Below are positions 53,029 through 64,000 of a stretch of 64,000 nucleotides of DNA, in pieces. Position 1 is the stretch's first letter, and the number at the start of each line of letters is the position of its first letter. The notes beneath the pieces were generated by a model. It did no database searches. It was not told the DNA's origin and saw nothing but the letters and a program-made list of their open reading frames with translations. The position numbers and the translations under genes were made by a program. This stretch comes from Gautieria morchelliformis (taxonomy: Eukaryota > Basidiomycota > Agaricomycetes > Gomphales > Gomphaceae): positions 1 to 64,000 of the forward strand of contig WHVA01000401.1 in assembly GCA_015179125.1 (NCBI GenBank), given 5' to 3'.

Positions 53029-56000
53029 AACAGATATGGCGGAAGTCGAATCAAGACCCGCCCTTGTCGATTGTGGGGCCACTGGTCAGTTTATGGACCG
53101 AGACTATGTGGAACGGAACCGACTGATCATGTGGAAGTTGCAATGTGCGATCCCAGTGTTCAATGTGGATGGAAGCCCCAACGAGGCAGGGTCCATCACG
53201 GAGATAGTAGACACAATTCTCCGTTATGATGGGCACACCGAATGCACTTCCTTTGCACATCATCCTCGGGTTTACCTGGCTGAAGGAGCACAACCCGGAG
53301 ATCAACTGGCAGACTCGGAAGGTGCTGATGAGTCAATGCCCAGCCAAGTGTCACATGTGTCAGTCAGAAGTGCGGAGGGAGTGCCAGGAGCAGTGGAATA
53401 CCGAGCGACTCATACAGACATGTCGTTCCGGCCCCCATCCACTACTTGCTGAAGAGGATTTGGAAGCAGAATTTGAACCAGCTCCCACTTCCGGTTCCGA
53501 TTCTGACTCCGACGTCATCCGACTCGGTCCAGAAGACGCTCTGGCGGAGGGGGAGCGCCTGCTGTACATAAACCTTCCACCGGAAACAGAACACGTCCGC
53601 GCCACCGGAAATATTTCGCAATGCCTCGCTGAAGCCTCCAGGAAGCATGATAAAGTGGAGGTGGAGATTCCAGAGTACCTGCGTGAGTTTGAGGATGTCT
53701 TTGCCAAGGAGTCGTTTGATGCCCTGCCTCCACGGAAGCTGTGGGACCATGCCATCAAGATGGAGCCTGGGTCAAAGCCCACCAACTGCAAGGTCTACCC
53801 GCTGTCACCCAGGGAGCAGGTAGAGCTCGATGCGTTCCTTGCAGAAAACCTCCGTACAGGGAGGATCTTCCCCTCCAAGTCACCCATGGCATCTCCGGTG
53901 TTCTTCATCAAGAAGAAGGATGGCTCGCTCAGACTTGTGCAGGATTACCGGGCTTTGAATGCGATCACGATCAAGAACCGCTACCCCATTCCACTCATTT
54001 CTGAACTAATCACATAACTCCGCGGGGCTAGGTACTTCACTAAGCTGGATGTCTGCTGGGGCTTCAATAATGTTCGGATCCGTGAGGGAGACGAGTGGAA
54101 GGCTGCATTCCACACCAACCGAGGACTCTTTGAGCCACAGGTCATGTTCTTTGGCCTCACCAACAGTCCTGCCACATTCCAGATGATAATGAATGACATC
54201 TTCCATGACATCCTCATCTTCACGAAAACAATGTCGGAACATCAGGAGGTCGTGCGGAGAGTGCTGGAACAGCTCTGGGAGTACAACCTGTGTCTCAAGC
54301 TGGAAAGTGCGAATTTGAGCGGACGCGGATAGAGTATCTTGGGGTGATTGTGTCAGAAGGAAACGTGGAAATGGACCCAGTCAAAGTTTCCGGTGTGTCA
54401 GAATGGCTTGTGCTGCGGAACAAGAAAAAGGTCCAGTCCTTCATTGGGTTTGTCAATTTCTACCAGCAGTTCATCGAGGACTTCGCCTGCCATGCCCGTG
54501 CCCTCTTCGACCTCACCAAGAAGGATGTTGGATGGTGGTGGGGGGAGCCAGAACAGGCCTCCTTTGACAAACTCAAGGAGCTGATCACTTCTGCCCCAGT
54601 CCTGATCTTTCCCGATGACTCTCACCCTGATTGAGTCGAGGCGGATTCTTCCGACACAACCACCAGAGCGATCTTGTCACAGCAGTCATTGGAAGATGGT
54701 GGGGGGTGGCATCCAATTGCCTTCTTCTCTAAAAGCCTTAGTCCGGTCGAGCGGAACTATGAGAGCCACGACAAGGAAATGCTGGCAATCATCCGAGCAC
54801 TGGAGGAGTGGCGACACTTCCTCAAGGGGGCTCTATTCCCATTTGACATCTGGACAGACCACAAGAACCTTGAGTACTTCGGCACGTCTAAGAAGTTGAA
54901 CCGATGACAAGCACGGTGGTCCCTACACCTGTCCCAGTTTGACTTCATACTCCACCACCGCCCCAGCTGCAACATGGGCAAGCCCGATGCCCTATCCTGC
55001 CGCGTGGATCATGGAAGCGGAAGCAGGGACAATGCTGACATGACATTACTCTGCCCAAGTCTCTTTGCAATCTGCGCCCTCCAAGGAGTGACTGCAGTTG
55101 GGGCAGAAGCGGAAATGCCCCGGGACATCCGGAGGCAGTACCAGAATGGAGAGAAGGAGGAATCGGTGGTGAAGGCGGTGGAGGAACTGCAGAAAGGGCA
55201 CTCACGGTCTGTATGGGCAGCGGAGTGGTCAGAACATGATGGGCTGCTCAACTTCAGAGGCAAGGTCTATGTTCCAGGTGGGGCGGACCTCCACCGCCGC
55301 ATTGTGTCCCAACACCATGACACCCAGGTCACTGGGCATGCTGGCAGGTGGAAGATGCTAGAGTTAGTGGCTTGGACTGGCCTCAGATGGCCCGCTACAT
55401 TGGACAGTACGTGAATGTCAAGATTGGTTTTTAGGCGTTAATATCGCACAGCGAATGCCCGAATAACTTGTGCGAATAAGTATGCTGTTCGGCGAATAGG
55501 TGAACCAATAAATGTTCACAAGATAAGAGGGCTGCCCGAGCGGAGCTCGCCCTATCTACAGTCGTAGCAAAATAGCCCGTGGCACTTGACGATGTAACGT
55601 ACAAGGTGTCACAGAAGGGTGGTCTAAGTAGCGACAATCCCTTCGCCGGCGAAGGTGCTCCTTCGGAGCCCTTTGCCGTCAGCACAGAAAATAGTTCGAA
55701 GGCTAAGGTAACGACAATGAAGTATGAGAACTCACCAGTGATGCCTAAGTCCTCTTCTGGTGGAAGATAGAAATCTCCAGGAGAAGGCTCAAGACGATGA
55801 TCACCGCGAGGTCAAGTTTGCACAAGATGGATGACATATGATAATTGAACTGGAGAATATACATGCGAATGTAAACTACTTATATTGAATGCTCGTAAGG
55901 TATCAGCGAATAGGAAAGAGGCCATTGTGAGTCAGGGTTGGATAGGGGTGCGCAGTCATGATACTAAGTAGATGGAATAAACATACAATAGAGTGAGGGA

Positions 56001-57594
56001 AGAGTGCGAACATGACAAGACGGAGAGTAAAGGTGGCAAAGGCACTGATGTACAAAACCATGTCTTGGGACCCGCATACATGCTACCCTGCACGGACTCT
56101 TCGTCTACTGGGTTGATCCCGCATGACCTACGGAAGGGACGTCCCGCGAACACACTTTGGCCTTACGAACACCCAAAGGAGTTGGATTAAGAAGATGATG
56201 GGGTTAGTGATGAACCATCATGCTGGGTAAATGGTATTGATCGTATTTGATGGCATGCCTGCTGGTGAAATGCGCGAGCAGCAAATAGTGGTTCGGAGAA
56301 TGGGATGAACAGCGGATAGAGTGGACGTAGAGGAGGAGTGGTCGGAGGGTGAGGCAAACTCTGGCGAAGATGCTAGGGAGTGACGAGGGGGAACATAGAG
56401 GCAGTGGGGTAAGAGAAATAGACAGGTCATGAGAGTGAAGATGTGCGACGACCTTTGTCTCCAGACCAAAGCACAGTGACATCCGCCCATCAGAGAGTTC
56501 ATTCCACTCCCGATTCCAGAATCCGGCTGGGACACCATCAGTGTCGACTTCATCGTTGAACTCCCAGAGTCACATGGCTACGACGCAATTATGAACGTCG
56601 TGGACTCGGTAAGAAAGGTGTCCCACTTCATTCCGACGCACACGACGATCACAGCCCTCGGAGCGGCCCGCCTGTTCCTTGTGCATGTCTGGAAGTTGCA
56701 TGGGCTCCAGAAGCAAGTCGTTTCTGACTGAGGTCCACAGTTCGTCGCAGAACTGACTCGGGAGCTCTACCACCTGCTCGGCATAAAGCTGGCTGCCACC
56801 ACAGCATACCATCCACAGGGTGACGGACAGACGGAACGGGTCAATCAGGAGCTAGAGCAATATCTCCGCCTCTTTGTCAATGAGAGGTAGGATGATGAGT
56901 TACTTCCACTGGTGGAATTCCAATACAACAATCATGTACATTCCGCCACACAACAGACTCTCTTCATGCTTGACTCCAGACGACAACCGCGGATGGGCTT
57001 TCAACCACACCAGGCAGAGTCCCGACTCGAGACAGTCAATGAGTTCCGAGACCGCATGGACTCCACCCTTTCGGAAGCCAAGTCTGCCCTTGTGAAGGCC
57101 AAGGATGACATGGCAAGGTACTACAACCAACGCCGGGTTCCTGCCCCAGAGTACCAAGTTGGAGACAAGGTGTATCTAGATGCAAGTGACATTCGCACCA
57201 CATGCCCTTCGCAGAAGCTTGCCCACTGCTACGCATCCGACTTCCGAACTCCATGTCCCGCCTACACCCCATCTTCAACGTAGTGAAGTTGCTCCCTGTG
57301 TTTGAGGACACAATTCGAGGGCGGAAGGCTCGTCTGCCACCTCCAACAGAAATTGTAGATGTGGAAGAGCACTATGTGGTGGAACGGTTCCTGGACAGCC
57401 GGTTTGTGTGAGGACGACTCCAATTCCTCGTGAAATGGGAAGGGTATGGGTATGAGGAGGATTCGTGGGTCCCAGAGCAAGATGTGTCCGCTCTGGACAA
57501 ACTCCGTGAGTTCTATAGGACACACCCTGGGGCCCCTCACCGAATCTGCTCGCTGGCCTTTCAATCCCTCATGTCCCGTGCTTCGAGGACGTAG
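53029..57594 (+). pseudogene. Chromovirus protease-RT-RNase H-integrase-chromodomain
   Basis: Protease: ALVDCGATGQFMDRDYV. A small deletion near 53260 shifts the frame into [58 protein letters not shown], a TAA at 54016, then [18 protein letters not shown] joined directly to HDILIFTK: the YxDD active-site segment is deleted. RNase [55 protein letters not shown], with TGA at 54632 and 54905. Integrase (after the solo LTR): WDTISVDFIVELPESHGYD, SD then TGA at 56729, [13 protein letters not shown]. Chromodomain: EEHYVVERFLDSRFV, TGA at 57409, LQFLVKWEGYGYEEDSWVPE. Confidence 0.9.
55416..56434 (+). mobile_element. Solo LTR, family A, copy 2 (target duplication GTGAA)
   Basis: 1,019 bp, TGTCAAGATTGG...GGTCATGAGA, flanked by GTGAA at 55411-55415 and 56435-56439, between RNase H and integrase. 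Homologous to 9504-10509. Confidence 0.92.
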
Positions 57595-57610
57595 CAGGCT
57601 AGAGGGGGGG

Positions 57611-58102
57611 TGATGTCAGGGGACACCCTGTTTTCAATTTCCAGTTCCGACACCACACCAAGTTCCGACTCCATTTCTGACTCCGGTTCCGGTTCCAATT
57701 CCATCTCCGACTCCGCTTTCGGAAATGATTCTCCTTCTGGCAGAACTTCCACCAGTTCTGTTTGCCTTGCCAATCCCACTCCAATTTCTGACTTCCACTC
57801 TCAGAACAGTGTCAGAAGTCAAGCGACTCACGTAATAGGTGGCATCAAGGGTCAATCAAGGGTCAGGGAGGTCAGGGGGATGCAGGGTTGATGGCGGGTG
57901 CCAAGTGTTGTCCCTGGCTGGGCAGCATAGTATAATACAGGCTCACTGACATTGGGGGTCCTTAGATTTTGCTCTTCAGATTTCCCCTTGTGAGGTGAGA
58001 ATCCCCTCTCTTGTATACTCTGTTCATTATACATACTCCGGATTTCCCCTTGTCAGTTGTTTGGTAGTGTGATCTCCACAGCCAGCTAGGGTTGCCCTTA
58101 CA
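57611..58102 (+). repeat. Probable 3' LTR of the chromovirus
   Basis: Starts TGATGTCAGGGGACACC right after the purine tract and ends GGGTTGCCCTTACA immediately before the next satellite array. No 5' partner is present for confirmation. Confidence 0.55.
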
Positions 58103-58273
58103 GTATGCTACCCTGTACACTACCCTATGCCCTAACCTGTACACTACCATGTGCACTACCCCATACAATACCCTGTGTGCCACCCTGTGCACTACCCTTT
58201 ATGCTACCCCCTATGCGGTACAGTATCCTGTGAGCTGCGCTGTACGCTACCCTATAATGTACCCTGTGGGCTA
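58103..58273 (+). repeat. 12-bp satellite array 3, left part
   Basis: CTACCCTGT-type units, interrupted at 58273 by LTR family B; resumes at 59335. Confidence 0.92.
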
Positions 58274-59334
58274 TTTTAGATTAAAATGTTAAGTGATGCC
58301 TTTGGCAAACGAATTCTATTGCTTAGCAGTTGGGACCGCTATATTCGTCCCTCTCCTGTGTGCTGACTAGGCCTCTCGAGGTGCGTCAGGCACTGATGGA
58401 TTGAAGTCACGTGACCATGTTGATAAGAAAGTGGTGTCGATCTAAGGAACAACTAAGTCAAAAGGCTTTGCTTTTGATGTAGTCTAGAGTAAACAGTAAT
58501 AGTGAACTCTCAATGAAGAATTGGAGTAAACTATCAAGATCTAGGTTCTGTAGCTATCAAACAAGACTACAGTGACTTCAGGGGGTGAAACAGTTGATTC
58601 TGGATGATTTCGTTCATACATTCGTAGTGGCTACTTGTACTATATTAGTGGTAACTACTGGTGTTCGAGATAGGGAGTCAAGGGGTCGAAAAACTACTTG
58701 TAACTAGAGTGGTGACTAATGATAGTCATAAAATCATGGGAGTGATGGGGATAGTGTCAGGGTTGTTTAAAATTTTGAATAGAGTCTTGTACCTAGTATA
58801 CAAAGCCCCTGTCCACATGGTGTCAAGATAATAATCAGCTGGTGGTGTCATGGAGTACAATAGAGAATAGAAATTAAATCTGTCCTGCCTAGCATAAATG
58901 CTAGGCTTGGTGATGGGGCCGCTGGCTCTGTGCCTCTTCTGTGGGGCAGCTAATTGAATACAGGTATTATGGATGACATTCTGATGTCACTCCACAATAT
59001 CTGGTGCTCCTGCGCAGTCTGCGTTCCTCTGCGGCGTTTGGTGCCCGCACCTCCTCGGTGCCTGTGGCCTGGCGCCTGTCGATGTCATGGCCGATGCCAT
59101 CAGTCGATAGGCACGCTGTCTCTAATTGGCCACACATGGTCGACGCCCGTATCCCTGTATCTTCTCTAATCTGTAGATAAGATAGCTATTCATGATGTCA
59201 TGTATCTGTCGCCTGTGTCGACGTCCGTCATAAGTGTCATTCCTATTCCTTTTTAGTCGTTTTTCTTTCTTTTCTTTTATTAACTTCTTTGTACATAGAT
59301 GACTTGGAATAGAATAATTGTGTCTATCATAACA
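58274..59334 (-). mobile_element. Solo LTR-like element, family B, copy 2 (target duplication GGCTA)
   Basis: 1,061 bp, inverse copy of 19725-20795: the minus strand begins TGTTATGATAGACACAATTA and ends AATCTAAAA. GGCTA at 58269-58273 and 59335-59339 is a perfect duplication of satellite sequence. Confidence 0.9.
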
Positions 59335-59658
59335 GGCTACCCCACACACTACCATGCTACCCCATACGCTACCCGGTACGTTACCATGTGCACTACCCCA
59401 TACACTACCCTGTCAGCTACACAGTACACTACCCCATGAGCTACCCTGTACGCTACCCTATAATGTACCCTGTGGGCTACCTCATGCACTACCCTGTATG
59501 CCACCCTGTATGCTATCATGTGTGCTACCAGACACTACCCTGTGGGCTACCTTGTATGCTACCCCATACGCTACCCTGTACACTACCCAGTACACTACCC
59601 CATATGCTACCCTATATGCTACCCTGTATGCTACCCTGTACAGTAACCTATGCCCTAC
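59335..59658 (+). repeat. 12-bp satellite array 3, middle part
   Basis: Continuation of the same array, interrupted at 59658 by LTR family D. Confidence 0.92.
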
Positions 59659-60356
59659 TGTTACGTATCGAGATTTCCGCTAAGTCGGAACTGGAAAGGA
59701 CAGCGGCTTCAACTTGTAAGGTTGCGCCCCCAATGAACTATCGTCCTAAGTATTTTGGAACTGAGTCGGAAGTCGCAAAGTACTGAACCAAAGGTTTGGT
59801 TGGAACTTGGGTCGGAACTGAGGCAGAAGGGGGAAGACGGACGGAAGGCGGAGAGAGACTGAGATCTTGCTAGACTCACTGTGCTAAGAACAGGAGATGG
59901 AGCGAAGGAAATCAAGTATCGAAGGCGATTATCTGATTGCAGAATAAGAAACATACATGACAGGCTTTTATACAAAGAGCTGGGGCAACAGGTAATGATA
60001 TGGTACTAAGCAAAATTCCGGGGAAAGCGGAAGTCGAGTAAACAATGCGTGGGAACTAACTATTAGGAACAATGGGACTACAAGGGGGGTTCAGGGTAAG
60101 GTAGAACAATGGCAAAGAACAAGGGGTCGGGAAAACATATCTGACAACGAAACACAAGGAGGGTCGGACATATGGTCTTGATGAACGGTAAGGTGGGTCC
60201 GGTGGGTCCGAGTAATAGAGTCTAAAGAACAAGGGAAATGTACAAGGGGCGGAATGTTGGAAATATCGGAGGGGCGGAATGTGTTGCGGAAATATCGTAG
60301 GGGCGGAAGGTATTGCGGAACTGAGGGTCAGAAGTCAGAAATGAACGGTCGTAACA
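59659..60356 (-). mobile_element. Solo LTR, family D, copy 2 (target duplication CCTAC)
   Basis: 698 bp; minus strand begins TGTTACGACCGTTC and ends CTCGATACGTAACA. CCTAC at 59654-59658 and 60357-60361 is duplicated satellite sequence. Confidence 0.93.
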
Positions 60357-61665
60357 CCTACCCTGTACACGACCATGTGCACTACCCCATACACAACCCT
60401 GTGTGCCACCATGTGCACTAGCCGTTACGCTACCCCCTATGCGGTACACTATCCTGGGAGCTGCCCTGTACGCTACCCTATAATGTACCCTGTGGGCTAC
60501 CCCATACACTACCATGCTACCCCATACGCTACCCTGTACACTACCGTGTGCGCTACCCCATACACTACCCTGTCAGCTACACGGTATGCTACCCCATGAG
60601 CTACCATGTACACTACCTTATAATGTACCCTGTGGGCTACCTCATGCACTACCCTGTATGCCACCCTGTATGCTATAATGTGTGCTATCAGACACTACCC
60701 TGTGGGATACCTTGTATGCTACCCTATACACTACCCCATACACTACCCTGTACACTACCCAGTACACTACCCAGTATACTACCCCATATGCTACCCCATA
60801 CGCTACCCTGTACACTACCCTGTACACTACCATGTGCACTACCCTGGACACTACCCCATATCCTACCCCATACACTACCCTGGACACTACCCTGTAAGCT
60901 ATCCCACACACTACCATGTGTGCTACTCTGTGCACTACCCTGTGCACTACCCTGTGTGAGCTACCCTGTACACTACCCTATAATATACCCTGTGGGCTAC
61001 GCGGTACACTACCCTGTGAGCTACCCTGTATGTTACCCTATAATGTACCCTGTGGGCTACTTCATACACAACCCTGTACGCTATCCTGTGCACTCCCCCA
61101 TACACTATGATGTGCACTACCCTGTATACTACCCCATACACTACCCTGTGCACTACCCTGTAGGCTACACCATATGCTACCCCATACACTAACATGTACA
61201 CTACCCTGTACACTACCCTGTACACTACCCCATATGCTACCATGTTTGCTACTCTGTGCATTACCGTGTATGCTACCTTGTACACTACCATGTGCACTAC
61301 CCCATACACTATCCTGTGTGCCACCCTGTGCCTGTACCCTACCCCCTATGCTATGCTACCCTGTACACTACCCTGTATGCTACCCCATATACTACCATGT
61401 GTGTTACCCTGTGTGCCACCCTGCACACTACCCTGTGCACTACCCCCTACGCTACCATGTGCATTACCCCATATACTATCCTATGCGCTACGCGGTACGC
61501 TACCCTGTGAGCTACCCTGTACACTACACTACAATGTAACCTGTAGGCTACCTGGTACACTACGCTGTGGGCTACCCTATATGATACCCCATATGCTACC
61601 CCCTATGTTACCCTGTACACTACCCTGTGCACTACCCTGTATGCTAGCCAGTATGCTATCACGTG
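60357..61665 (+). repeat. 12-bp satellite array 3, right part
   Basis: About 1.3 kb of CTACCCTGTRYA units, the longest uninterrupted array in the window. Long apparent reading frames with YPVH or TLPC repeats are artefacts of the period. Confidence 0.95.
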
Positions 61666-61971
61666 GGGTCTGCAGCGTCAGACACTCCCTAGCATCGACG
61701 AAGCTCAACCACTGGTCAGTCAAGCCAAATAGGTTGAGGAGTCTCCACCTGAGGGGTGACATGACTGCTTTGACTCAGGGCGCGAGGTCCTTCAGCCACA
61801 TCCAGACATCCATGAATTTTAGTATGATAGGAATAGAATGAATAATCCAAGGCCTAAGAATGGAATGCAATGTGAGGCCTATAACAAGGGTCAAGTGTGG
61901 AGGATGCTACGGAACCAAGTCGGAGGTGGTGCAAAAGTGGCGTAGTTGGTCAAGCGATGTGGTTGTGACAA
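61666..61971. other. Unique spacer between opposed arrays
   Basis: About 300 bases without a recognised gene, where array polarity switches from plus to minus. Confidence 0.4.
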
Positions 61972-62378
61972 TGGGGTAGCATACATGGTAGCGTAGCACA
62001 GGGTAGCGCACAGGGTAGCACACAGGGTAGCACACAGGGTAGTGCATGGGGTAGTGTATGGTCAAGTGACGTGGTTGTTGGTCAAGTGACATGGTTGTAA
62101 CAACATGGTAGTGTATGTGGTAGTGTACGTGGTAGCACACATGGTAGCATACGTGGTAGCACACGTGGTAGCGCATGTGGTAGCGTACCTGGTAGCATAC
62201 GTGGTAGCGTACCTGGTAGTGTACGTGGTAGTGTACGTGGTAGCGTACCTGGTAGTGCACGTGGTAGCGTAGGTGGTAGCAGTGGTAGCGTACATGGTAG
62301 CGTAGGTGGTAGCCGATGTGGTAGCGGTGGTAGCGTACCTGGTAGCGTACATGGTAGTGTACGTGGTAGTGTATGTGT
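61972..62378 (-). repeat. 12-bp satellite array 4, inverted (types I and II)
   Basis: Reverse-complement units: AGGGTAGCACAC type I at 61975-62060, then GGTAGCGTACCT type II at 62095-62378. Confidence 0.93.
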
Positions 62379-62876
62379 TGTAGTAGACAGGAATTATAGG
62401 CAGTAGGTATGGACTTGTTGCTCAAAAGAATAGACTAGAAATTAATTCACTCTCTCAGTGAATTTAGTTGTCACTGTAAATATATTATACACTACCTAGA
62501 AATTAATTCACTACAGAGGATTTCTAGGTCAATAAATCGAAAGAACACTAGACTAATTTACTTGCCTCTCTCAGTGAATTTAGTTGTCACTGAGAGAGGG
62601 GGAAATCTGTCTCACTGTGCATGTACTACTACCCGGCCCTTTAGCGCCCAAGAGCTCGCGCGTCGAAGTCATTTCAGACTCCGCTGGGTGCAGCCGCCTG
62701 TGAAAGTAGAAATAACAAAATGAAATGGAGAGGCAGGGAGTGACTAGAAAATTTCGAAAATAAACAGAGAAATGAATGCATGGTACAAGAACAATGTGAG
62801 AAGAGATTGAAACACCATACAGTAAATTGAATATATTATGCTTGATTTTGGTGCAGGAGCATAAATGCACCCAACA
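62379..62876 (-). mobile_element. LTR family E, copy 2
   Basis: 498 bp, inverse of 52527-53028. No matching target duplication: left flank is satellite, right flank (GGAAC) is LTR family D, which suggests ectopic recombination or deletion after insertion into that LTR. Confidence 0.85.
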
Positions 62877-63397
62877 GGAACTTGAGTCAGAACCGAGGCG
62901 GAAGGTGGAAGATGGAAGGCGGAGAGACTGAGGTCTTGCTAGACTCGCTGTGCTAAGAACAGGAAATAGAGCGAAGGAAATCAAGTATTGAAGGCGATTA
63001 TCTGATTGCAGAATAAGAGACATATATGACAGGCTTTTATACAAAGAGCTGAGACAACAGGTAATGATATGGTACTAAGCAAATTCCGGGGGAAGCGGAA
63101 GTCGAGTGGACAATGCGTGGGAACTAACTAATTGGGAAACAATGGGACTACAAGGGGGGTTCTGGGTAAGGTAAAACAATGGCAAAGAACAAGGGGTCGG
63201 GAAAACATGTCTGACAACGAAACACAAGGAGGGCCGGACATATGGTCTTGATGAACGGTGAGGAAGGTCCGGTGGGTCCGAGTAATAGAGTCGAAAAAAC
63301 AAGGGAAATGTACAAGGGGCGGGATGTTGGAAATATCGGAGGGGCGGAATGTGTTGCGGAACTGAAGGTCGGAAGTCAAAAATGAACGGTTGTAACA
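62877..63397 (-). mobile_element. LTR family D, copy 3, truncated
   Basis: 521 bp matching 59799-60356; the first 140 bp are missing at the junction with family E. Ends TGTAACA at 63397. Confidence 0.88.
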
Positions 63398-64000
63398 TGC
63401 GTCCATCCAGGCCCGTGCATCTCCAGCAGGACGTTGGTGAATATGCCAACCTTACGAAGACGTGGGTGTTCGCTGCTCAGCCATACTGCCCGGTCTGACA
63501 GCACGCACATGACGCTTTGCCTCGTCACGACCTGTCGTTGCGCCATGGGGTGCACAAGCGGGGCCGGCCATGCGTAGGGATGGTGGCCCAACCAGTATGA
63601 CGGGCGCAGCATCATGAGAGCCCAGATACTCGTCAGGGAAGCCAGACGCAGGTGTACGAGTGTGCATCTGTCCTGTACCGCGTCAGTCGGTGTTCATGCA
63701 CCTCTCTGGTCTGCGTCATCATCTCGTTCCTCCTTGTCGTTATGCTGTCCGCATCCATGCCGCGGCTCGCATGCGCCACGCTGGCTGACAGTGTGGCTTT
63801 GATTGTGGTGGCAGCACAATGGCTCAGTCGCCATGCTGTGGTCACATTTGACAACTCGTACGACGCTCCTCGTCTAGCCTGCTTCGCTGTTTCCTTCCTC
63901 GACAGAGTATAATACAAAGAATGAAAATGAGAAGTGGAGAGAGGGATCATGTCGTGGATGGAGGTCGGATATAGGAGGTTGTTTGGAAACTATAAGAAGT
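63398..64000. other. No recognised gene
   Basis: Frames on both strands (minus 63376-63667; plus 63652-63912, hydrophobic) have no recognised motif. The window ends inside this stretch. Confidence 0.3.

Larger units (their letters stand above)
50395..58102 (+). mobile_element. Gypsy chromovirus with three nested solo LTRs, degenerate
   Basis: Plus-strand gag-protease-RT-RNase H-integrase-chromodomain followed by a polypurine tract (GAGGGGGGG) and a probable 3' LTR at 57611-58102. The 5' LTR is absent; gag starts beside the AT-rich transposon. Insertions at 50714-51348, 52527-53028 and 55416-56434 each carry perfect 5-bp duplications, and removing them restores continuous protein homology. 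Many TGA codons at expected Arg positions show long decay. Confidence 0.92.

Noticed and set aside
45546..61665. CRISPR-like array of short repeats
   Set aside because: Eukaryotic context, contiguous 12-bp units without spacers.
60548..61841. Long open frames of up to 215 codons with YPVH, TLPC or VVYR repeats
   Set aside because: They arise because the satellite period of 12 is divisible by three, so every frame is open. No start context, no composition change and equal openness on both strands.
62062..62425. Minus-strand frames with RYHV/ATTY repeats
   Set aside because: Same periodic artefact over the inverted array.

Overview
The window reads as a repeat-rich accessory or heterochromatic region of an Agaricomycete (basidiomycete) genome. 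The evidence is short introns of about 45-60 nt with GTAAGT/GTATGT donors, a fungus-specific FunK1-type kinase, a Pho80-type cyclin, a basidiomycete DUF6532-like protein, a fungal Helitron, hAT, copia and chromovirus elements, and a short two-intron secreted cysteine-rich gene. A Rhizoctonia/Ceratobasidiaceae-like fungus is my best guess; that is inference only. No clearly functional housekeeping gene was found. The only large intact reading frame is the copia gag-pol.

Layout. 0-3 kb: an unrecognised spliced minus-strand gene with a decayed 3' end. 3-14 kb: a graveyard of recognisable host genes with introns retained: ribosomal protein L4 (2-nt insertion), the C-terminus of TMS1/Serinc joined to a P450 fragment, an actin fragment with two stops and a deletion, and DNA ligase I broken by an LTR-like insertion, a gypsy fragment and a 3' truncation. 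One multi-exon gene of unknown function (6.2-7.7 kb) lies among them. 14-22 kb: a divergent pair of SNARE (minus) and cyclin (plus). An apparently intact Ty1/copia element with identical LTRs sits in a SNARE intron, and a solo LTR sits in the cyclin coding sequence. 22-31 kb: a DUF6532-like gene, a 99-codon gene, a patatin fragment, an 81-aa secreted eight-cysteine protein and a decayed amino-acid permease. 31-40 kb: AT-rich sequence, a hAT C-terminal half with its right end, an SDR pseudogene, a perfect 28-bp-arm palindrome, three copies of a roughly 430-bp repeat and a FunK1 kinase pseudogene split by a solo LTR. 40-45 kb: a decayed Helitron (Rep then PIF1-like helicase, minus strand).

45-64 kb is transposon-on-transposon. 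A dispersed 12-bp satellite (consensus near GTGCACTACCCT) forms several arrays. An AT-rich DNA transposon encodes a DDE transposase with a C-terminal chromodomain. A chromovirus carries three nested solo LTRs, each with a perfect 5-bp target duplication, so insertion order can be read from the sequence. Two of the satellite arrays are themselves split by solo LTRs whose target duplications are satellite sequence.

Mutational theme: many nonsense codons in the decayed elements are TGA where the family expects arginine (CGA), and conserved Arg codons become Cys or Trp. This is a CpG-to-TpG pattern suggesting cytosine methylation or a RIP-like process. The copia element lacks this decay and appears recent. 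The most unusual items are the chromodomain-fused DNA transposase, the satellite family used as an insertion haven, the half-tRNA-type primer site of the copia element, and the concentration of intron-retaining housekeeping gene fragments.
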